A DNA stretch of 64,000 bases from an uncultured Pseudobutyrivibrio sp. (GTDB lineage: Bacteria > Bacillota > Clostridia > Lachnospirales > Lachnospiraceae), in the NCBI GenBank assembly GCA_900546435.1, contig URCQ01000010.1:13259-77258 (forward strand), in the 5' to 3' direction. The notes under the pieces are model-generated. The model was not told where the DNA came from, searched no databases, and saw only the letters and a program-made list of their open reading frames with translations. Numbering within the stretch: position 1 is the stretch's first letter; each line of letters begins with the position of its first letter. A program made the position numbers and the translations under genes. This document shows positions 36,295-44,601 of the stretch, piece by piece.

Positions 36295-37755
36295 TTATGC
36301 AATCTCGTTTTGCAATTTTTCAATTGCTGCACGAATCCTTGCCAGGGATTCCTCTTTTCCGATGACTTCCATAATCTCTGTTGCACCACCAGGAGTCATC
36401 TGTTTTCCAGATACTGCGGTACGAACCGGCCACAATACATAGCCATTTTTGTAGCCTTTTTCTGCCACAAATCCACTGATACATGCATAAATTGCATCGT
36501 TTGTGTAATCCTCCAATTCTGTAAGTACAGGGAGAATCTCTTGTAATACAGTAAGAGAACTTTCCGGATTTGTCTTCATTTTCTTATGTGTATACATAGA
36601 AATGTCATACTCTGGTACCTGTTCAAAGAAGTCAATATGATCTGCAATATCTGGGAAAACCTCAATACGGGTCTTTACCATAGCTGCGATCTTTTTCAGG
36701 TCATAATCCTTTGTAATGACCTTGCGGATATATGGTTCTGCCATCTCGTAGAAACGGTCAAAATCCATTGCTTTTAAGTATTCTCCATTCATCCAGCGAA
36801 GCTTTACGGTATCAAATACTGCTGGCGATTTACTCATGTGATGATAATCGAACACCTTTACCAATTCTTCTAATGAGAAGATCTCCTGGTTATCTACCGG
36901 ACTCCATCCAAGCAATGCGACAAAATTAATGATTGCTTCTGTCAAAAATCCCTGCTCAAGTAAATCCTCATAAGAAGAATGTCCACTTCTCTTACTTAAC
37001 TTCTGATGTTCTTCGTTGGTAATCAACGGACAATGTACATAAATCGGAATATCCCAGCCAAATGCTTCATATAAACGATTGTATTTCGGAGAAGATGATA
37101 AATATTCATTACCACGAACTACATGTGTAATTCCCATCAAATGATCATCCACAACATTAGCAAAATTATAGGTTGGATATCCGTCTGATTTAATCAGTAT
37201 CATATCATCTAATTCTGCATTATCTACGGTAATATCACCATAGATTTCATCTTCAAATGTCGTTGTGCCTGTACGTGGATTATTCTGACGAATAACATAT
37301 GGCTTTCCGGCACGAAGATTTTCTTCGATTTCTTCTTTTGATAAAGAAAGACAGTGCTTGTCATAGATAGAAATTTCTTTTCCTGCAACGGTCTGTTTCA
37401 AACTATCTAATCTCTCCTGATCGCAGAAACAATAATATGCTTCTCCTTTTTCGATCAGTTCTTTTGCATATTTTAAGTAGATTCCCTGTGCCTGGCGTTC
37501 GCTCTGCACATATGGACCAACACCGCCATCCTTGTCCGGGCCTTCATCATGAACCAGGCCTGTACTTGCCATCGTACGATAGATAATATCTACAGCGCCT
37601 TCCACATATCTCTCCTGGTCTGTATCTTCAATACGGAGAATAAAATCTCCGCCCTCATGTTTTGCGATCAAATAGGCATATAATGCGGTACGAAGATTGC
37701 CCACATGCATACGTCCTGTTGGACTTGGTGCAAATCTTGTTCTTACTTTGCTCAT
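36295..37755 (-). CDS. gltX: Glutamyl-tRNA synthetase
   Basis: GltX charges tRNA-Glu. The 486-residue class I synthetase has the HIGH-like motif (FAPSPTGRMHVGNLRTALY) and the KLSKR loop (HQKLSKRSGHSSYEDLLEQGF). Length is normal. Its start has an AAGGAAGG SD, and a strong sigma-A promoter lies 40-70 bases upstream, divergent to cotJA. Confidence 0.97.
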   Translation of the reverse strand: MSKVRTRFAPSPTGRMHVGNLRTALYAYLIAKHEGGDFILRIEDTDQERYVEGAVDIIYRTMASTGLVHDEGPDKDGGVGPYVQSERQAQGIYLKYAKELIEKGEAYYCFCDQERLDSLKQTVAGKEISIYDKHCLSLSKEEIEENLRAGKPYVIRQNNPRTGTTTFEDEIYGDITVDNAELDDMILIKSDGYPTYNFANVVDDHLMGITHVVRGNEYLSSSPKYNRLYEAFGWDIPIYVHCPLITNEEHQKLSKRSGHSSYEDLLEQGFLTEAIINFVALLGWSPVDNQEIFSLEELVKVFDYHHMSKSPAVFDTVKLRWMNGEYLKAMDFDRFYEMAEPYIRKVITKDYDLKKIAAMVKTRIEVFPDIADHIDFFEQVPEYDISMYTHKKMKTNPESSLTVLQEILPVLTELEDYTNDAIYACISGFVAEKGYKNGYVLWPVRTAVSGKQMTPGGATEIMEVIGKEESLARIRAAIEKLQNEIA

Positions 37756-37794
37756 CTTAAAACCTTCCTTGTTTATAACGTTTTTATCTTATCT

Positions 37795-37823
37795 ATCATA
37801 GAAAAAAAGGGGGATTTTGTCAA
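37795..37823 (-). promoter_or_regulatory. sigma-A promoter for gltX
   Basis: On the minus strand a consensus TTGACA (37818-37823) and TATGAT (37795-37800) are spaced by 17 bases, 40 bases before the gltX start. Confidence 0.85.
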
Positions 37824-37842
37824 ACCGATTCTTTCCATAATC

Positions 37843-37869
37843 ACACATCTTTTTTCCTCGCATACTGTA
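37843..37869 (+). promoter_or_regulatory. Sporulation (sigma-K/E-like) promoter for cotJABC
   Basis: CATACTGTA (37861-37869) fits CATANNNTA. AC (37843-37844) lies 16 bases upstream. The -10 lies 28 bases before cotJA. It resembles the element in front of sigK in this window. Confidence 0.5.
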
Positions 37870-37896
37870 AGTATGAAGAAAAGAAAAGGCAGTCTT

Positions 37897-38097
37897 ATGA
37901 ATCCATATCGAAACAAAGAACACCCATCCTGCCGGGCCGGGAGTAATCCAAATGAATTGGAGAATTTTGCTGTAGCCATGGGATATGTTCCCTGGCAGTA
38001 TTTAACAACACTTTACGAGCCTGATAAAGCCCTCAAGGTTGGTACTATCTTTCCAGAACTCAACAAACCATTTGAAGGAAGGAGAATGCGCTCATGA
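37897..38097 (+). CDS. cotJA: Spore coat associated protein CotJA
   Basis: CotJA is a small protein of the inner spore coat. It has 66 residues from ATG 37897 (MNPYRNKEHPSCRAGSN, AAGG SD), with the family features FAVAMGYVPWQYLTTLYEPDKALKVGTIFPELNKPF. The open frame extends upstream only through non-coding sequence. Its stop overlaps the start of cotJB (ATGATG), so the genes are coupled. Confidence 0.9.
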   Translation: MNPYRNKEHPSCRAGSNPNELENFAVAMGYVPWQYLTTLYEPDKALKVGTIFPELNKPFEGRRMRS

Positions 38098-38357
38098 TGC
38101 AAAATCGAAACCAGGACCAATTACTTTACTGGATTGACATGGTAAGCATTATGCTGGTCGATCTGACAGAATATCTTGATACACATCCTTTTGATGAAGT
38201 AGCCATGGATCATTATAACCATTATCAGACCCTTTACCAAAATGCCTTACAGGAATACGCAAAAGCTTATGAACCATTAACACTTTCAACAACCACTCCA
38301 GAAAACATGTGGACCTGGGGCGTTTCAAAAAATCCATGGGAAAGAGGTGCAAATTAA
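38094..38357 (+). CDS. cotJB: Spore coat protein CotJB
   Basis: CotJB is a small coat protein co-transcribed with CotJA and CotJC. The 87-residue protein has the family layout: LLYWIDMVSIMLVDLTEYLDTHPFDEVAMDHYNHYQTLYQNALQEYAKAYEPLTL, ending in MWTWGVSKNPWERGAN. It overlaps cotJA by four bases and its stop overlaps the cotJC start (TAATG). Confidence 0.93.
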   Translation: MMQNRNQDQLLYWIDMVSIMLVDLTEYLDTHPFDEVAMDHYNHYQTLYQNALQEYAKAYEPLTLSTTTPENMWTWGVSKNPWERGAN

Positions 38358-38953
38358 TGTTCCATTACGAAAAAAGATTACAATATCCCATCAACATCAA
38401 ACAGACGAACCCGGAGGCAGCATCTATTATTATCAGCCAGTACGGTGGTCCCGACGGTGAGCTCGGTGCATCTTTACGCTATCTTTCACAACGTTATACC
38501 ATGCCATATCGTGAAGTTGCCGGCTTATTGACCGATATCGCAGTTGAAGAGCTTGGTCATTTGGAAATGGTTTCCACCATCGTGTACCAATTAACCGATG
38601 GTCTTTCACCGGAGGAAATCAAAGCCAGCGGTTATGACAAGTACTTTGTCGATCATACTTTAGGTGTCTATCCACAGGCCGCATCCGGAACTCCATTTTC
38701 TGCCGATACGTTCCAATCTACCGGAGATACCATTACCGATTTATATGAAGATATGGCAGCGGAGCAAAAAGCCCGCACCACCTATGACAATATTCTTCGT
38801 ATGGTAAAGGATCCTGACATCGTTGATCCGATTCGCTTCCTCCGCGCCAGAGAAATTGTACACTTCCAGCGCTTTGGCGAAGCGATGCGTATCGTCTGTG
38901 ACCGATTGGATTCCAAAAACTACTATATGTTTAATCCTTCGTATGATGCTTAA
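38357..38953 (+). CDS. cotJC: Spore coat manganese catalase-like protein CotJC
   Basis: CotJC is a di-manganese catalase-family protein of the spore coat that may protect against hydrogen peroxide. From ATG 38357 (MFHYEKRLQYPINIKQTNPEAASIIISQYGGPDGELGASLRYLSQRY) it has 198 residues. Likely metal ligands are the Glu-Xaa-Xaa-His in EELGHLEMVSTI, the Glu in DMAAEQKARTTYDN and the Glu-Xaa-Xaa-His in REIVHFQRFGEA. Catalase activity is inferred from ligand conservation. Confidence 0.93.
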   Translation: MFHYEKRLQYPINIKQTNPEAASIIISQYGGPDGELGASLRYLSQRYTMPYREVAGLLTDIAVEELGHLEMVSTIVYQLTDGLSPEEIKASGYDKYFVDHTLGVYPQAASGTPFSADTFQSTGDTITDLYEDMAAEQKARTTYDNILRMVKDPDIVDPIRFLRAREIVHFQRFGEAMRIVCDRLDSKNYYMFNPSYDA

Positions 38954-38985
38954 CTTTTATGTGAAGATCATATAAAAATCAACAA

Positions 38986-39030
38986 AAGAAGCCTTATACA
39001 AACAGTTTTTCTGTTCCTATAAGGCTTCTT
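38986..39030 (+). terminator. Bidirectional terminator between cotJC and the five-gene operon
   Basis: A 13-pair perfect stem (AAGAAGCCTTATA / TATAAGGCTTCTT) encloses a smaller ACAG/CTGT hairpin. It lies between the convergent 3' ends of cotJC and the 751-residue gene. A T-rich stretch (TTTCTTTTTT) follows on the plus strand. Confidence 0.8.
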
Positions 39031-39042
39031 ACCATTTCTTTT

Positions 39043-41298
39043 TTACATCTGATAGAAATTCAAATTTTCACGCAATTCCGGTGTCATCTCACCACCCTCA
39101 CGTTTGTATTTTTCATATAATCCCTGTAAGCGTTTATGACTTCTCGCATTGTTTGTCTCAAACCTCGAAATGGAATCCGCAAACATTGGATTGCCACGCA
39201 AATCCGCACGATAAAGTTTTGCAAACGGACAATAGGTAAACATAATTTGACGTACATAACGATTGAGGCGGAAACCACCTTTCGCTTCGTACTTAATCCA
39301 GTTCTGATAATCTTTCACAAAAACTTCCCGGAAATTATTTTTCGCACGCGATAACGCGCCCTTAATCTGATCTTTCGTCTCTGCAGACAATTCTCTGTTT
39401 TTACGATAGAATTGCAAATAATCATAATAATCACTTGTCAGAGAATGCTCACGTAAATCATTCCAACGTACACCCTGAATCTTTCTACACATTTCCCAGC
39501 GATATCTTCCACAGTTTTCCAAAATAGCTTCCTGAAGATCGACCGCCGTAAAAATTGGAACCATAAAACGTGCTGGTGTATCGTTTCGCACGCTTGCCGT
39601 TTCCTGCCACATCATCGCACGTGTTCCCGCATTTGGCATTAAAATGACATCCGGCAGAATTTCTTTCATAATCATTTCGTTCTTTAGCAAGTCCCCGGTA
39701 GTTTGTTGTGGAAACATCGGGCGATAGAATAACGAGTAATCCACTTTACGCACAGCGTTAAAAGCATCCTCTAAACGTTCTGCTGTAACGAGCATCTTGT
39801 CTAAACTATTAAACAAATCCTTCTCCGTCAACAACGGTGAAAACATTGTAATATTTCCATATGTCACACGATTGACCGAAACGAACATATTTTCAAGCTC
39901 ATACTTGGCTTTTGCTTTCTGATCCAACTTCATGCGCTCGATCTCATCTTTTGTCCATTCACCTCTACGCAATCCATCCGTCAGATATGCGGTATAATCC
40001 ATGTCAAATTCATTTTTTGACGGTTCTTTTTTTCCTTCGTAAACAGCTTGTAACCATGAAAAAATCGTAAAGACATGCTCAGAAGCGCACATATCCAAAT
40101 GAGCTGATAGCTGGTAGAGTTCACTTGTCTTATCCTCTCCTAGATATCCCTGATCAAGATAGGCAAAATTGAAAAACATTTCCATCACTGGTGTGATTTT
40201 CTTTTTATGTTCCATTGCCTGCATAAAGCAGTCCCAATACAGTTCATAGAATACTTTTCTAACCTGTTTGCGCAGGCGATATGCCTCTTCATCCTTGTTG
40301 TCCGCATCCTTTACTTTTTCGTAGGATACAAAAAGATCTCGCATCGTCTCAAACTTTTCATTTTCATAGCCTGCATATTGTAAAATATACTCTAAGTCCG
40401 TCTGACATACCTGCTCTTTTGCGCTCTTCTTTTCTGTATTTGATGCATATTCTTTTTTACAAGTCTCTAGCAATTCCTCTGTATAGATTCCTAATTGCTC
40501 TGCACAAAGGAGTTGCTCCTCTATTAATTTTTTTATTTCACCATCGTCTGCCCCCTGTGCTTTGACAGCACTTTGCAGTTCCAATGAAGCATGAAATAAA
40601 TCGTTTCGTATTTCGCTGACCAAGGCATCTCTATTATTTCGCAAAAAGACAGACATTTCACGGATACCACGTGCAATACGATGCATCTGTGCAGATGCCT
40701 CCATAATGGCTCCAATGCACAAATCTTCATCCGTTTCCATCAATTTCAGATAAGCATCAAGCTTTCCTCGAATCAGACTGTTACTGCTGTTGATTTCCCA
40801 GTTCTCCGCTTTATGCTGCATCTCAAGCGGTACAATACTCTCCACATCCAAAGAAGGCTTTGCTTCCACTTTATTGCGGGCACAAAGGTAAATGTACTCT
40901 TCATACATATGATCTGCCGATGTTAAAAACTGACGTACCTTATGATACATATCTGCATAAGCGCAGAACATCTGGTGTCTCTGTAATAATGCGCTACGCA
41001 AAAAGATTTTGCGCATTTTCGGTTCTGCTGTCAAAAACTGTTTTAGATCATTGACCCCCTCACACGGAAAAACATACAGTGTAACATCACTGTTTGCTTC
41101 GTAATCGCAGATAAACCAATCCTGTTCCAAAATACCAATAATAGAATTTGGTCCTAACGTAGTCTCCTCAAACTCATGGCAAAGCGTTACGGTTCCCTCC
41201 TGCACAATATACCAGGCGCTCACTTTGTCTTTTCTCTTTGCAACTTTTTCCCCTGCTTTCAGATGAATAACTTCCATCTTTCCGCTCCTTTCAAACAC
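39043..41298 (-). CDS. Protein with N-terminal cyclic-nucleotide-binding-like beta-roll (last gene of five-gene operon)
   Basis: The 751-residue product has an N-terminal beta-roll resembling cNMP-binding/Crp domains (about residues 8-100: IHLKAGEKVAKRKDKVSAWYIVQEGTVTLCHEFEETTLGPNSIIGILEQDWF). I do not see the arginine-containing phosphate-binding cassette, so classical cAMP binding is doubtful. The rest is charged and helical (coiled-coil-like about 190-330), ending in an aromatic/basic domain (RWEMCRKIQGVRWNDL, NWIKYEAKGGFRLNRYVRQIMFTYCPFAKLYR). No membrane segment was seen. It is 12 bases after the membrane gene. Function unknown, perhaps a signal-sensing part of this operon. Confidence 0.75.
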   Translation of the reverse strand: MFERSGKMEVIHLKAGEKVAKRKDKVSAWYIVQEGTVTLCHEFEETTLGPNSIIGILEQDWFICDYEANSDVTLYVFPCEGVNDLKQFLTAEPKMRKIFLRSALLQRHQMFCAYADMYHKVRQFLTSADHMYEEYIYLCARNKVEAKPSLDVESIVPLEMQHKAENWEINSSNSLIRGKLDAYLKLMETDEDLCIGAIMEASAQMHRIARGIREMSVFLRNNRDALVSEIRNDLFHASLELQSAVKAQGADDGEIKKLIEEQLLCAEQLGIYTEELLETCKKEYASNTEKKSAKEQVCQTDLEYILQYAGYENEKFETMRDLFVSYEKVKDADNKDEEAYRLRKQVRKVFYELYWDCFMQAMEHKKKITPVMEMFFNFAYLDQGYLGEDKTSELYQLSAHLDMCASEHVFTIFSWLQAVYEGKKEPSKNEFDMDYTAYLTDGLRRGEWTKDEIERMKLDQKAKAKYELENMFVSVNRVTYGNITMFSPLLTEKDLFNSLDKMLVTAERLEDAFNAVRKVDYSLFYRPMFPQQTTGDLLKNEMIMKEILPDVILMPNAGTRAMMWQETASVRNDTPARFMVPIFTAVDLQEAILENCGRYRWEMCRKIQGVRWNDLREHSLTSDYYDYLQFYRKNRELSAETKDQIKGALSRAKNNFREVFVKDYQNWIKYEAKGGFRLNRYVRQIMFTYCPFAKLYRADLRGNPMFADSISRFETNNARSHKRLQGLYEKYKREGGEMTPELRENLNFYQM

Positions 41299-41310
41299 CT
41301 AACAAATCTT

Positions 41311-42489
41311 TTACTTCTCATCCAGACCACACAACTTATCTACCGAAGATATAATTTCTATAATTTCCGGCACATAATGTTCATGCTCTGTCATCAGACG
41401 GTCAATTTCATTTCTCTCGCTTTGCACAATCTTGCGATTTTCTTCCATATGCGCTCTGATTTTTTGTCTGCGCTTCACAAGATTATGCTTGATTTCCACC
41501 ATTTCCTGATCATCAATCAATGCTTTTGTCTGTGTAAGCCAGATTTTACGGTCATACAAATCAATACGCTGCAGCAATCGTATCAGCCGGCCATTAAAAT
41601 ATTCCAAATCATCATTGTTGCGCAAAAACTTTTCTTTTTCTCTGACTGCACTTGTATATTGTTCCCATACATAATTTAACTCTGTCGAATTATGTATGCC
41701 AAATTTATCTTTTGTATATTCCACGGCTTTTGTCACATTGACATATTTCATGCACACTACATTCAAAAGACTAATTGCCTGATTTTCATTCCGCGTTGCC
41801 TGACGCATCTGTTTCTGTAAATACAGACTACGAAAATAAATCATTGCTCCGCCAAGGGCACCCACAAAAAACAGCACCAGAAAAGCAACCGTCAAATCCA
41901 TTTTTGCCATAAATTGCAACACAAATAAAAGAATGAGCAGTGTTACATACAATAGAAACAATAACACCGAAGCTCTTTTTAGGATTTTACGTTCACCGGT
42001 AATGGCTTCCCTTTCAATCTCCCATTGATTCTTCTGCGCTTCTAAAATATTTTTATCTCTGCGCACCTTGTCCTGATAACGCTCGTTATCCAGTAAGCGA
42101 TGAATGGTCTGTGGAATATCATCCTCTTCCTGCTCCATCAACATAAACTGTTCTTCTGATATTTGATAGGTTGCCTTTTCGTACGCCTGGCGCGCTGCAT
42201 TCAGCTGTTCGATATTTGTTGCAGCTTCACGGATAGATTGGCGCATCTCCTCCGGCAGACCTTCAATTGTCTGTATGTCGGTCAGATAGGATGTTACAAT
42301 ACGATATTCTGTTTTTTCTCCCTCGATTTCCTTGGTCAATGCAATGATCTGTTCACACGAATCCAGAATATAGTGTTCCAATTTCTTCGGATCATTCCAG
42401 TTATCGATCGTCTCAATCTCCTGATAGACCTTTGCAAATGCCTCGTCAATCTCCTGTTCTTTTTTACGTTTCTTTCCAAAAAATAGCAT
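41311..42489 (-). CDS. Coiled-coil membrane protein, unknown function
   Basis: The 392-residue protein has a Lys/Arg-rich N-terminus (MLFFGKKRKK), a helical region (about 15-165), two adjacent membrane helices (about 174-195 and 199-219) and a long C-terminal cytoplasmic coiled coil (about 220-385, with NNDDLEYFNGRLIRLLQRIDLYDRKIW and RQKIRAHMEENRKIVQSERNEIDRL). Both soluble parts should be cytoplasmic, joined by a hairpin in the membrane. This is a plausible anchor for the operon's other products. It starts 27 bases after the TPR-like gene. Confidence 0.75.
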   Translation of the reverse strand: MLFFGKKRKKEQEIDEAFAKVYQEIETIDNWNDPKKLEHYILDSCEQIIALTKEIEGEKTEYRIVTSYLTDIQTIEGLPEEMRQSIREAATNIEQLNAARQAYEKATYQISEEQFMLMEQEEDDIPQTIHRLLDNERYQDKVRRDKNILEAQKNQWEIEREAITGERKILKRASVLLFLLYVTLLILLFVLQFMAKMDLTVAFLVLFFVGALGGAMIYFRSLYLQKQMRQATRNENQAISLLNVVCMKYVNVTKAVEYTKDKFGIHNSTELNYVWEQYTSAVREKEKFLRNNDDLEYFNGRLIRLLQRIDLYDRKIWLTQTKALIDDQEMVEIKHNLVKRRQKIRAHMEENRKIVQSERNEIDRLMTEHEHYVPEIIEIISSVDKLCGLDEK

Positions 42490-42516
42490 CTGTTTCTCCC
42501 AAATGATATCGCTTTA

Positions 42517-43341
42517 TTAAATACGACACAAATGATTGTAATCTACTTTCCATCGATCCAGAATCGGACCGATTACATTTTCTCTATCTTCGTCCCTCTG
42601 TAATGCCTGCTGAATTTTTTCATCAAACACATGGATTTGCTCTTTGGCACTTAGCATCGTGACTTCTTCGCATATTTCATCCACCATATCCTGTGGAATA
42701 AAATATGTGTCAACCAGTTCCTTAAAATGTGTTTCGTCCTTGTTACAGCGAAGTGCTGCAAGCATAGAACGAAGGGATTGCACTTTATGATTGCGTTTGT
42801 ATGCCTCCTCAAAGCAGAGTGATGCCTCTCCAAAAAAGAACAAACGCCCATATGCCACGCCTAAATTATGCCACACATCTCCCTCAAAGACAGTTGCTCC
42901 ATGTGTTACTGCCGGGTCATCCAGCATTTTTTCATATTCATAAATAGCGTCCACAATCTTTTCTTTTTCCATCAAACGATCTGCACGCATCTTCTGACAT
43001 TCCGTTGGACTTTTATTTTCAAATGACGCAATTGCCTGCAAAACATCCCGAATTTCCACACTGGTCAGATAGCCATTATAGGTCAGAATCTGCCCTATAA
43101 AAATATGAAGTGGTGCCTGCTGTGAAATCGTATCCAATAGCTGTTTCTCTAAATCACGCGCCCCCAGTTCTCCGCCAATCCAGCGGCACAGCTCTTTCGA
43201 CGCAAACTCTGTATTCAAAAGATACACATTGTGTGCAATATAATAGCTCAGCTCTTCCAGAGAATAGATATTGAGTGCGCCATCCTCAATAAAATATGGA
43301 TTTGCCGCTATGGATTGTTTGCATAAGATTAATTCACCCAT
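42517..43341 (-). CDS. TPR-like helical protein, unknown function
   Basis: The 274-residue cytoplasmic protein begins MGELILCKQSIAANPYFIEDGALNIYSLEELSYYIAHN. It has helical-repeat signals, most clearly VWHNLGVAYGRLFFFGEASLCFEEAYKRNHKV at about residues 160-190, which matches the TPR pattern. No catalytic motif was seen. It lies 12 bases after the actin-fold gene and 27 bases before the membrane gene. It probably acts as an adaptor. Confidence 0.7.
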   Translation of the reverse strand: MGELILCKQSIAANPYFIEDGALNIYSLEELSYYIAHNVYLLNTEFASKELCRWIGGELGARDLEKQLLDTISQQAPLHIFIGQILTYNGYLTSVEIRDVLQAIASFENKSPTECQKMRADRLMEKEKIVDAIYEYEKMLDDPAVTHGATVFEGDVWHNLGVAYGRLFFFGEASLCFEEAYKRNHKVQSLRSMLAALRCNKDETHFKELVDTYFIPQDMVDEICEEVTMLSAKEQIHVFDEKIQQALQRDEDRENVIGPILDRWKVDYNHLCRI

Positions 43342-43353
43342 TTCGTTTTCTCC

Positions 43354-44592
43354 TTACTCCAGGCAGATTGTATGTTCCCATGTCCGGTTTGAGGACGGTG
43401 CAATCTCACCAAATCCGAGATCGCGAATGGTAATTTTCACTTTACAGTCAGATTCCGGTACCGCAGTAATGCGCAATCTTGTTGTACGGCGTTCCCGCTC
43501 TACCATATCTGTCAGCTCCAGCAATTCCACATGCGCTTCCCGGCTCTCCGGTCTTTGAATCCACACTTCGATTTCTGGTGTACCATCCAAAATGACCTCA
43601 CATTCACCGACTGCATCAAACCAGCTTTCGCCCGCTGTAATTAATGTAAAAAACTGCATTTCATTCCGTATCAACACCTTTAAATACAGATTCAGCTTTA
43701 GTTCATTATCCCCAATATATACAAATGGCCAGTCTCTTTTCTCATCCTTGATAAAGCCAGCATAGCAGGCGCCCTTAGAATACAGATTTTTACCTAAAAA
43801 TACCTTTCTGGTATGACAGAGGTATTGCAGTGATGTTTTCATCCAATCACCGTCAAATCCATCTCCAATCAGATAAACGGAAGACACAACCTGTCCCGCC
43901 ATGATTTGCTCTGCAATATTTTTAAATTGTTCATCCTTTTGATCCAGTAATTTGCCATTATTTTTTTGTTCTAAGGTAATGACTTGTGGCGTTGTGTGCA
44001 GATTACGATGCAGACAGCAAGACATCATGTCTGATTCCGTGTAATCAAAAAGTACAACGTCATGTAAAAAAGTATCCGGCTGCTGGCTCAGTGCATAATA
44101 ATAAAAACTCTCCCGTCGATCTACAAGCAAAAGCTTTTCCGGTTCAAAACCAAGCTTTACCATCACAGTGGAAAACAATTCCATATAAGAAACACTCACG
44201 CGATCCACACAAATTGTCATTCGTGCCAAAGGCATCGTGGCATGCACACTACCAGCCAATGAAAAAACACGTTTAAGATAAATCGTCAGCAAGTCGGCTG
44301 CATCATATTTTTCGTGTTCCAAAAAAACCTCTTCTTTTGCTTTCGCTTTGGTCAAAAGATTGTCTACACCCAGCGCTTCCCCTGCCTTGATGCGCATTTT
44401 GGCATCATGTCCAAAGAACCACTGACCCACACCTTTTCTCTTCGCCAACACCATCGGTATCTGGTAGCTCTCGCTTCCCATGATGGTACTGATTGTCTGC
44501 GGCTCCGTCATATGCTGTTGGTAAATACTGAGCATGGTATATTTATCGCTGATATCAATACCAAGATACAGTCCCGCTTTCTGCTGTTCCAT
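43354..44592 (-). CDS. Actin/Hsp70-fold ATPase-like protein (DUF5716-like)
   Basis: The 412-residue protein shows the spaced motifs of the actin/Hsp70 superfamily. Phosphate-1 is YLGIDISDKYTMLSIY (residues 9-24). An Hsp70-like hairpin MVLAKRKGVGQWFFGHDAKMR follows. A connect-like helix is RRESFYYYALSQ (159-170), phosphate-2 is VVLFDYTESDMM (179-190), and an adenosine-type motif is VSSVYLIGDGFDGDW (236-250). The last 110 residues look beta-rich, not like the Hsp70 peptide domain. Whether it hydrolyses ATP is unproven, since phosphate-2 lacks the usual GGG. I recall DUF5716-type proteins of Lachnospiraceae as similar. Confidence 0.7.
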   Translation of the reverse strand: MEQQKAGLYLGIDISDKYTMLSIYQQHMTEPQTISTIMGSESYQIPMVLAKRKGVGQWFFGHDAKMRIKAGEALGVDNLLTKAKAKEEVFLEHEKYDAADLLTIYLKRVFSLAGSVHATMPLARMTICVDRVSVSYMELFSTVMVKLGFEPEKLLLVDRRESFYYYALSQQPDTFLHDVVLFDYTESDMMSCCLHRNLHTTPQVITLEQKNNGKLLDQKDEQFKNIAEQIMAGQVVSSVYLIGDGFDGDWMKTSLQYLCHTRKVFLGKNLYSKGACYAGFIKDEKRDWPFVYIGDNELKLNLYLKVLIRNEMQFFTLITAGESWFDAVGECEVILDGTPEIEVWIQRPESREAHVELLELTDMVERERRTTRLRITAVPESDCKVKITIRDLGFGEIAPSSNRTWEHTICLE

Positions 44593-44601
44593 AGTCGCCT
44601 C

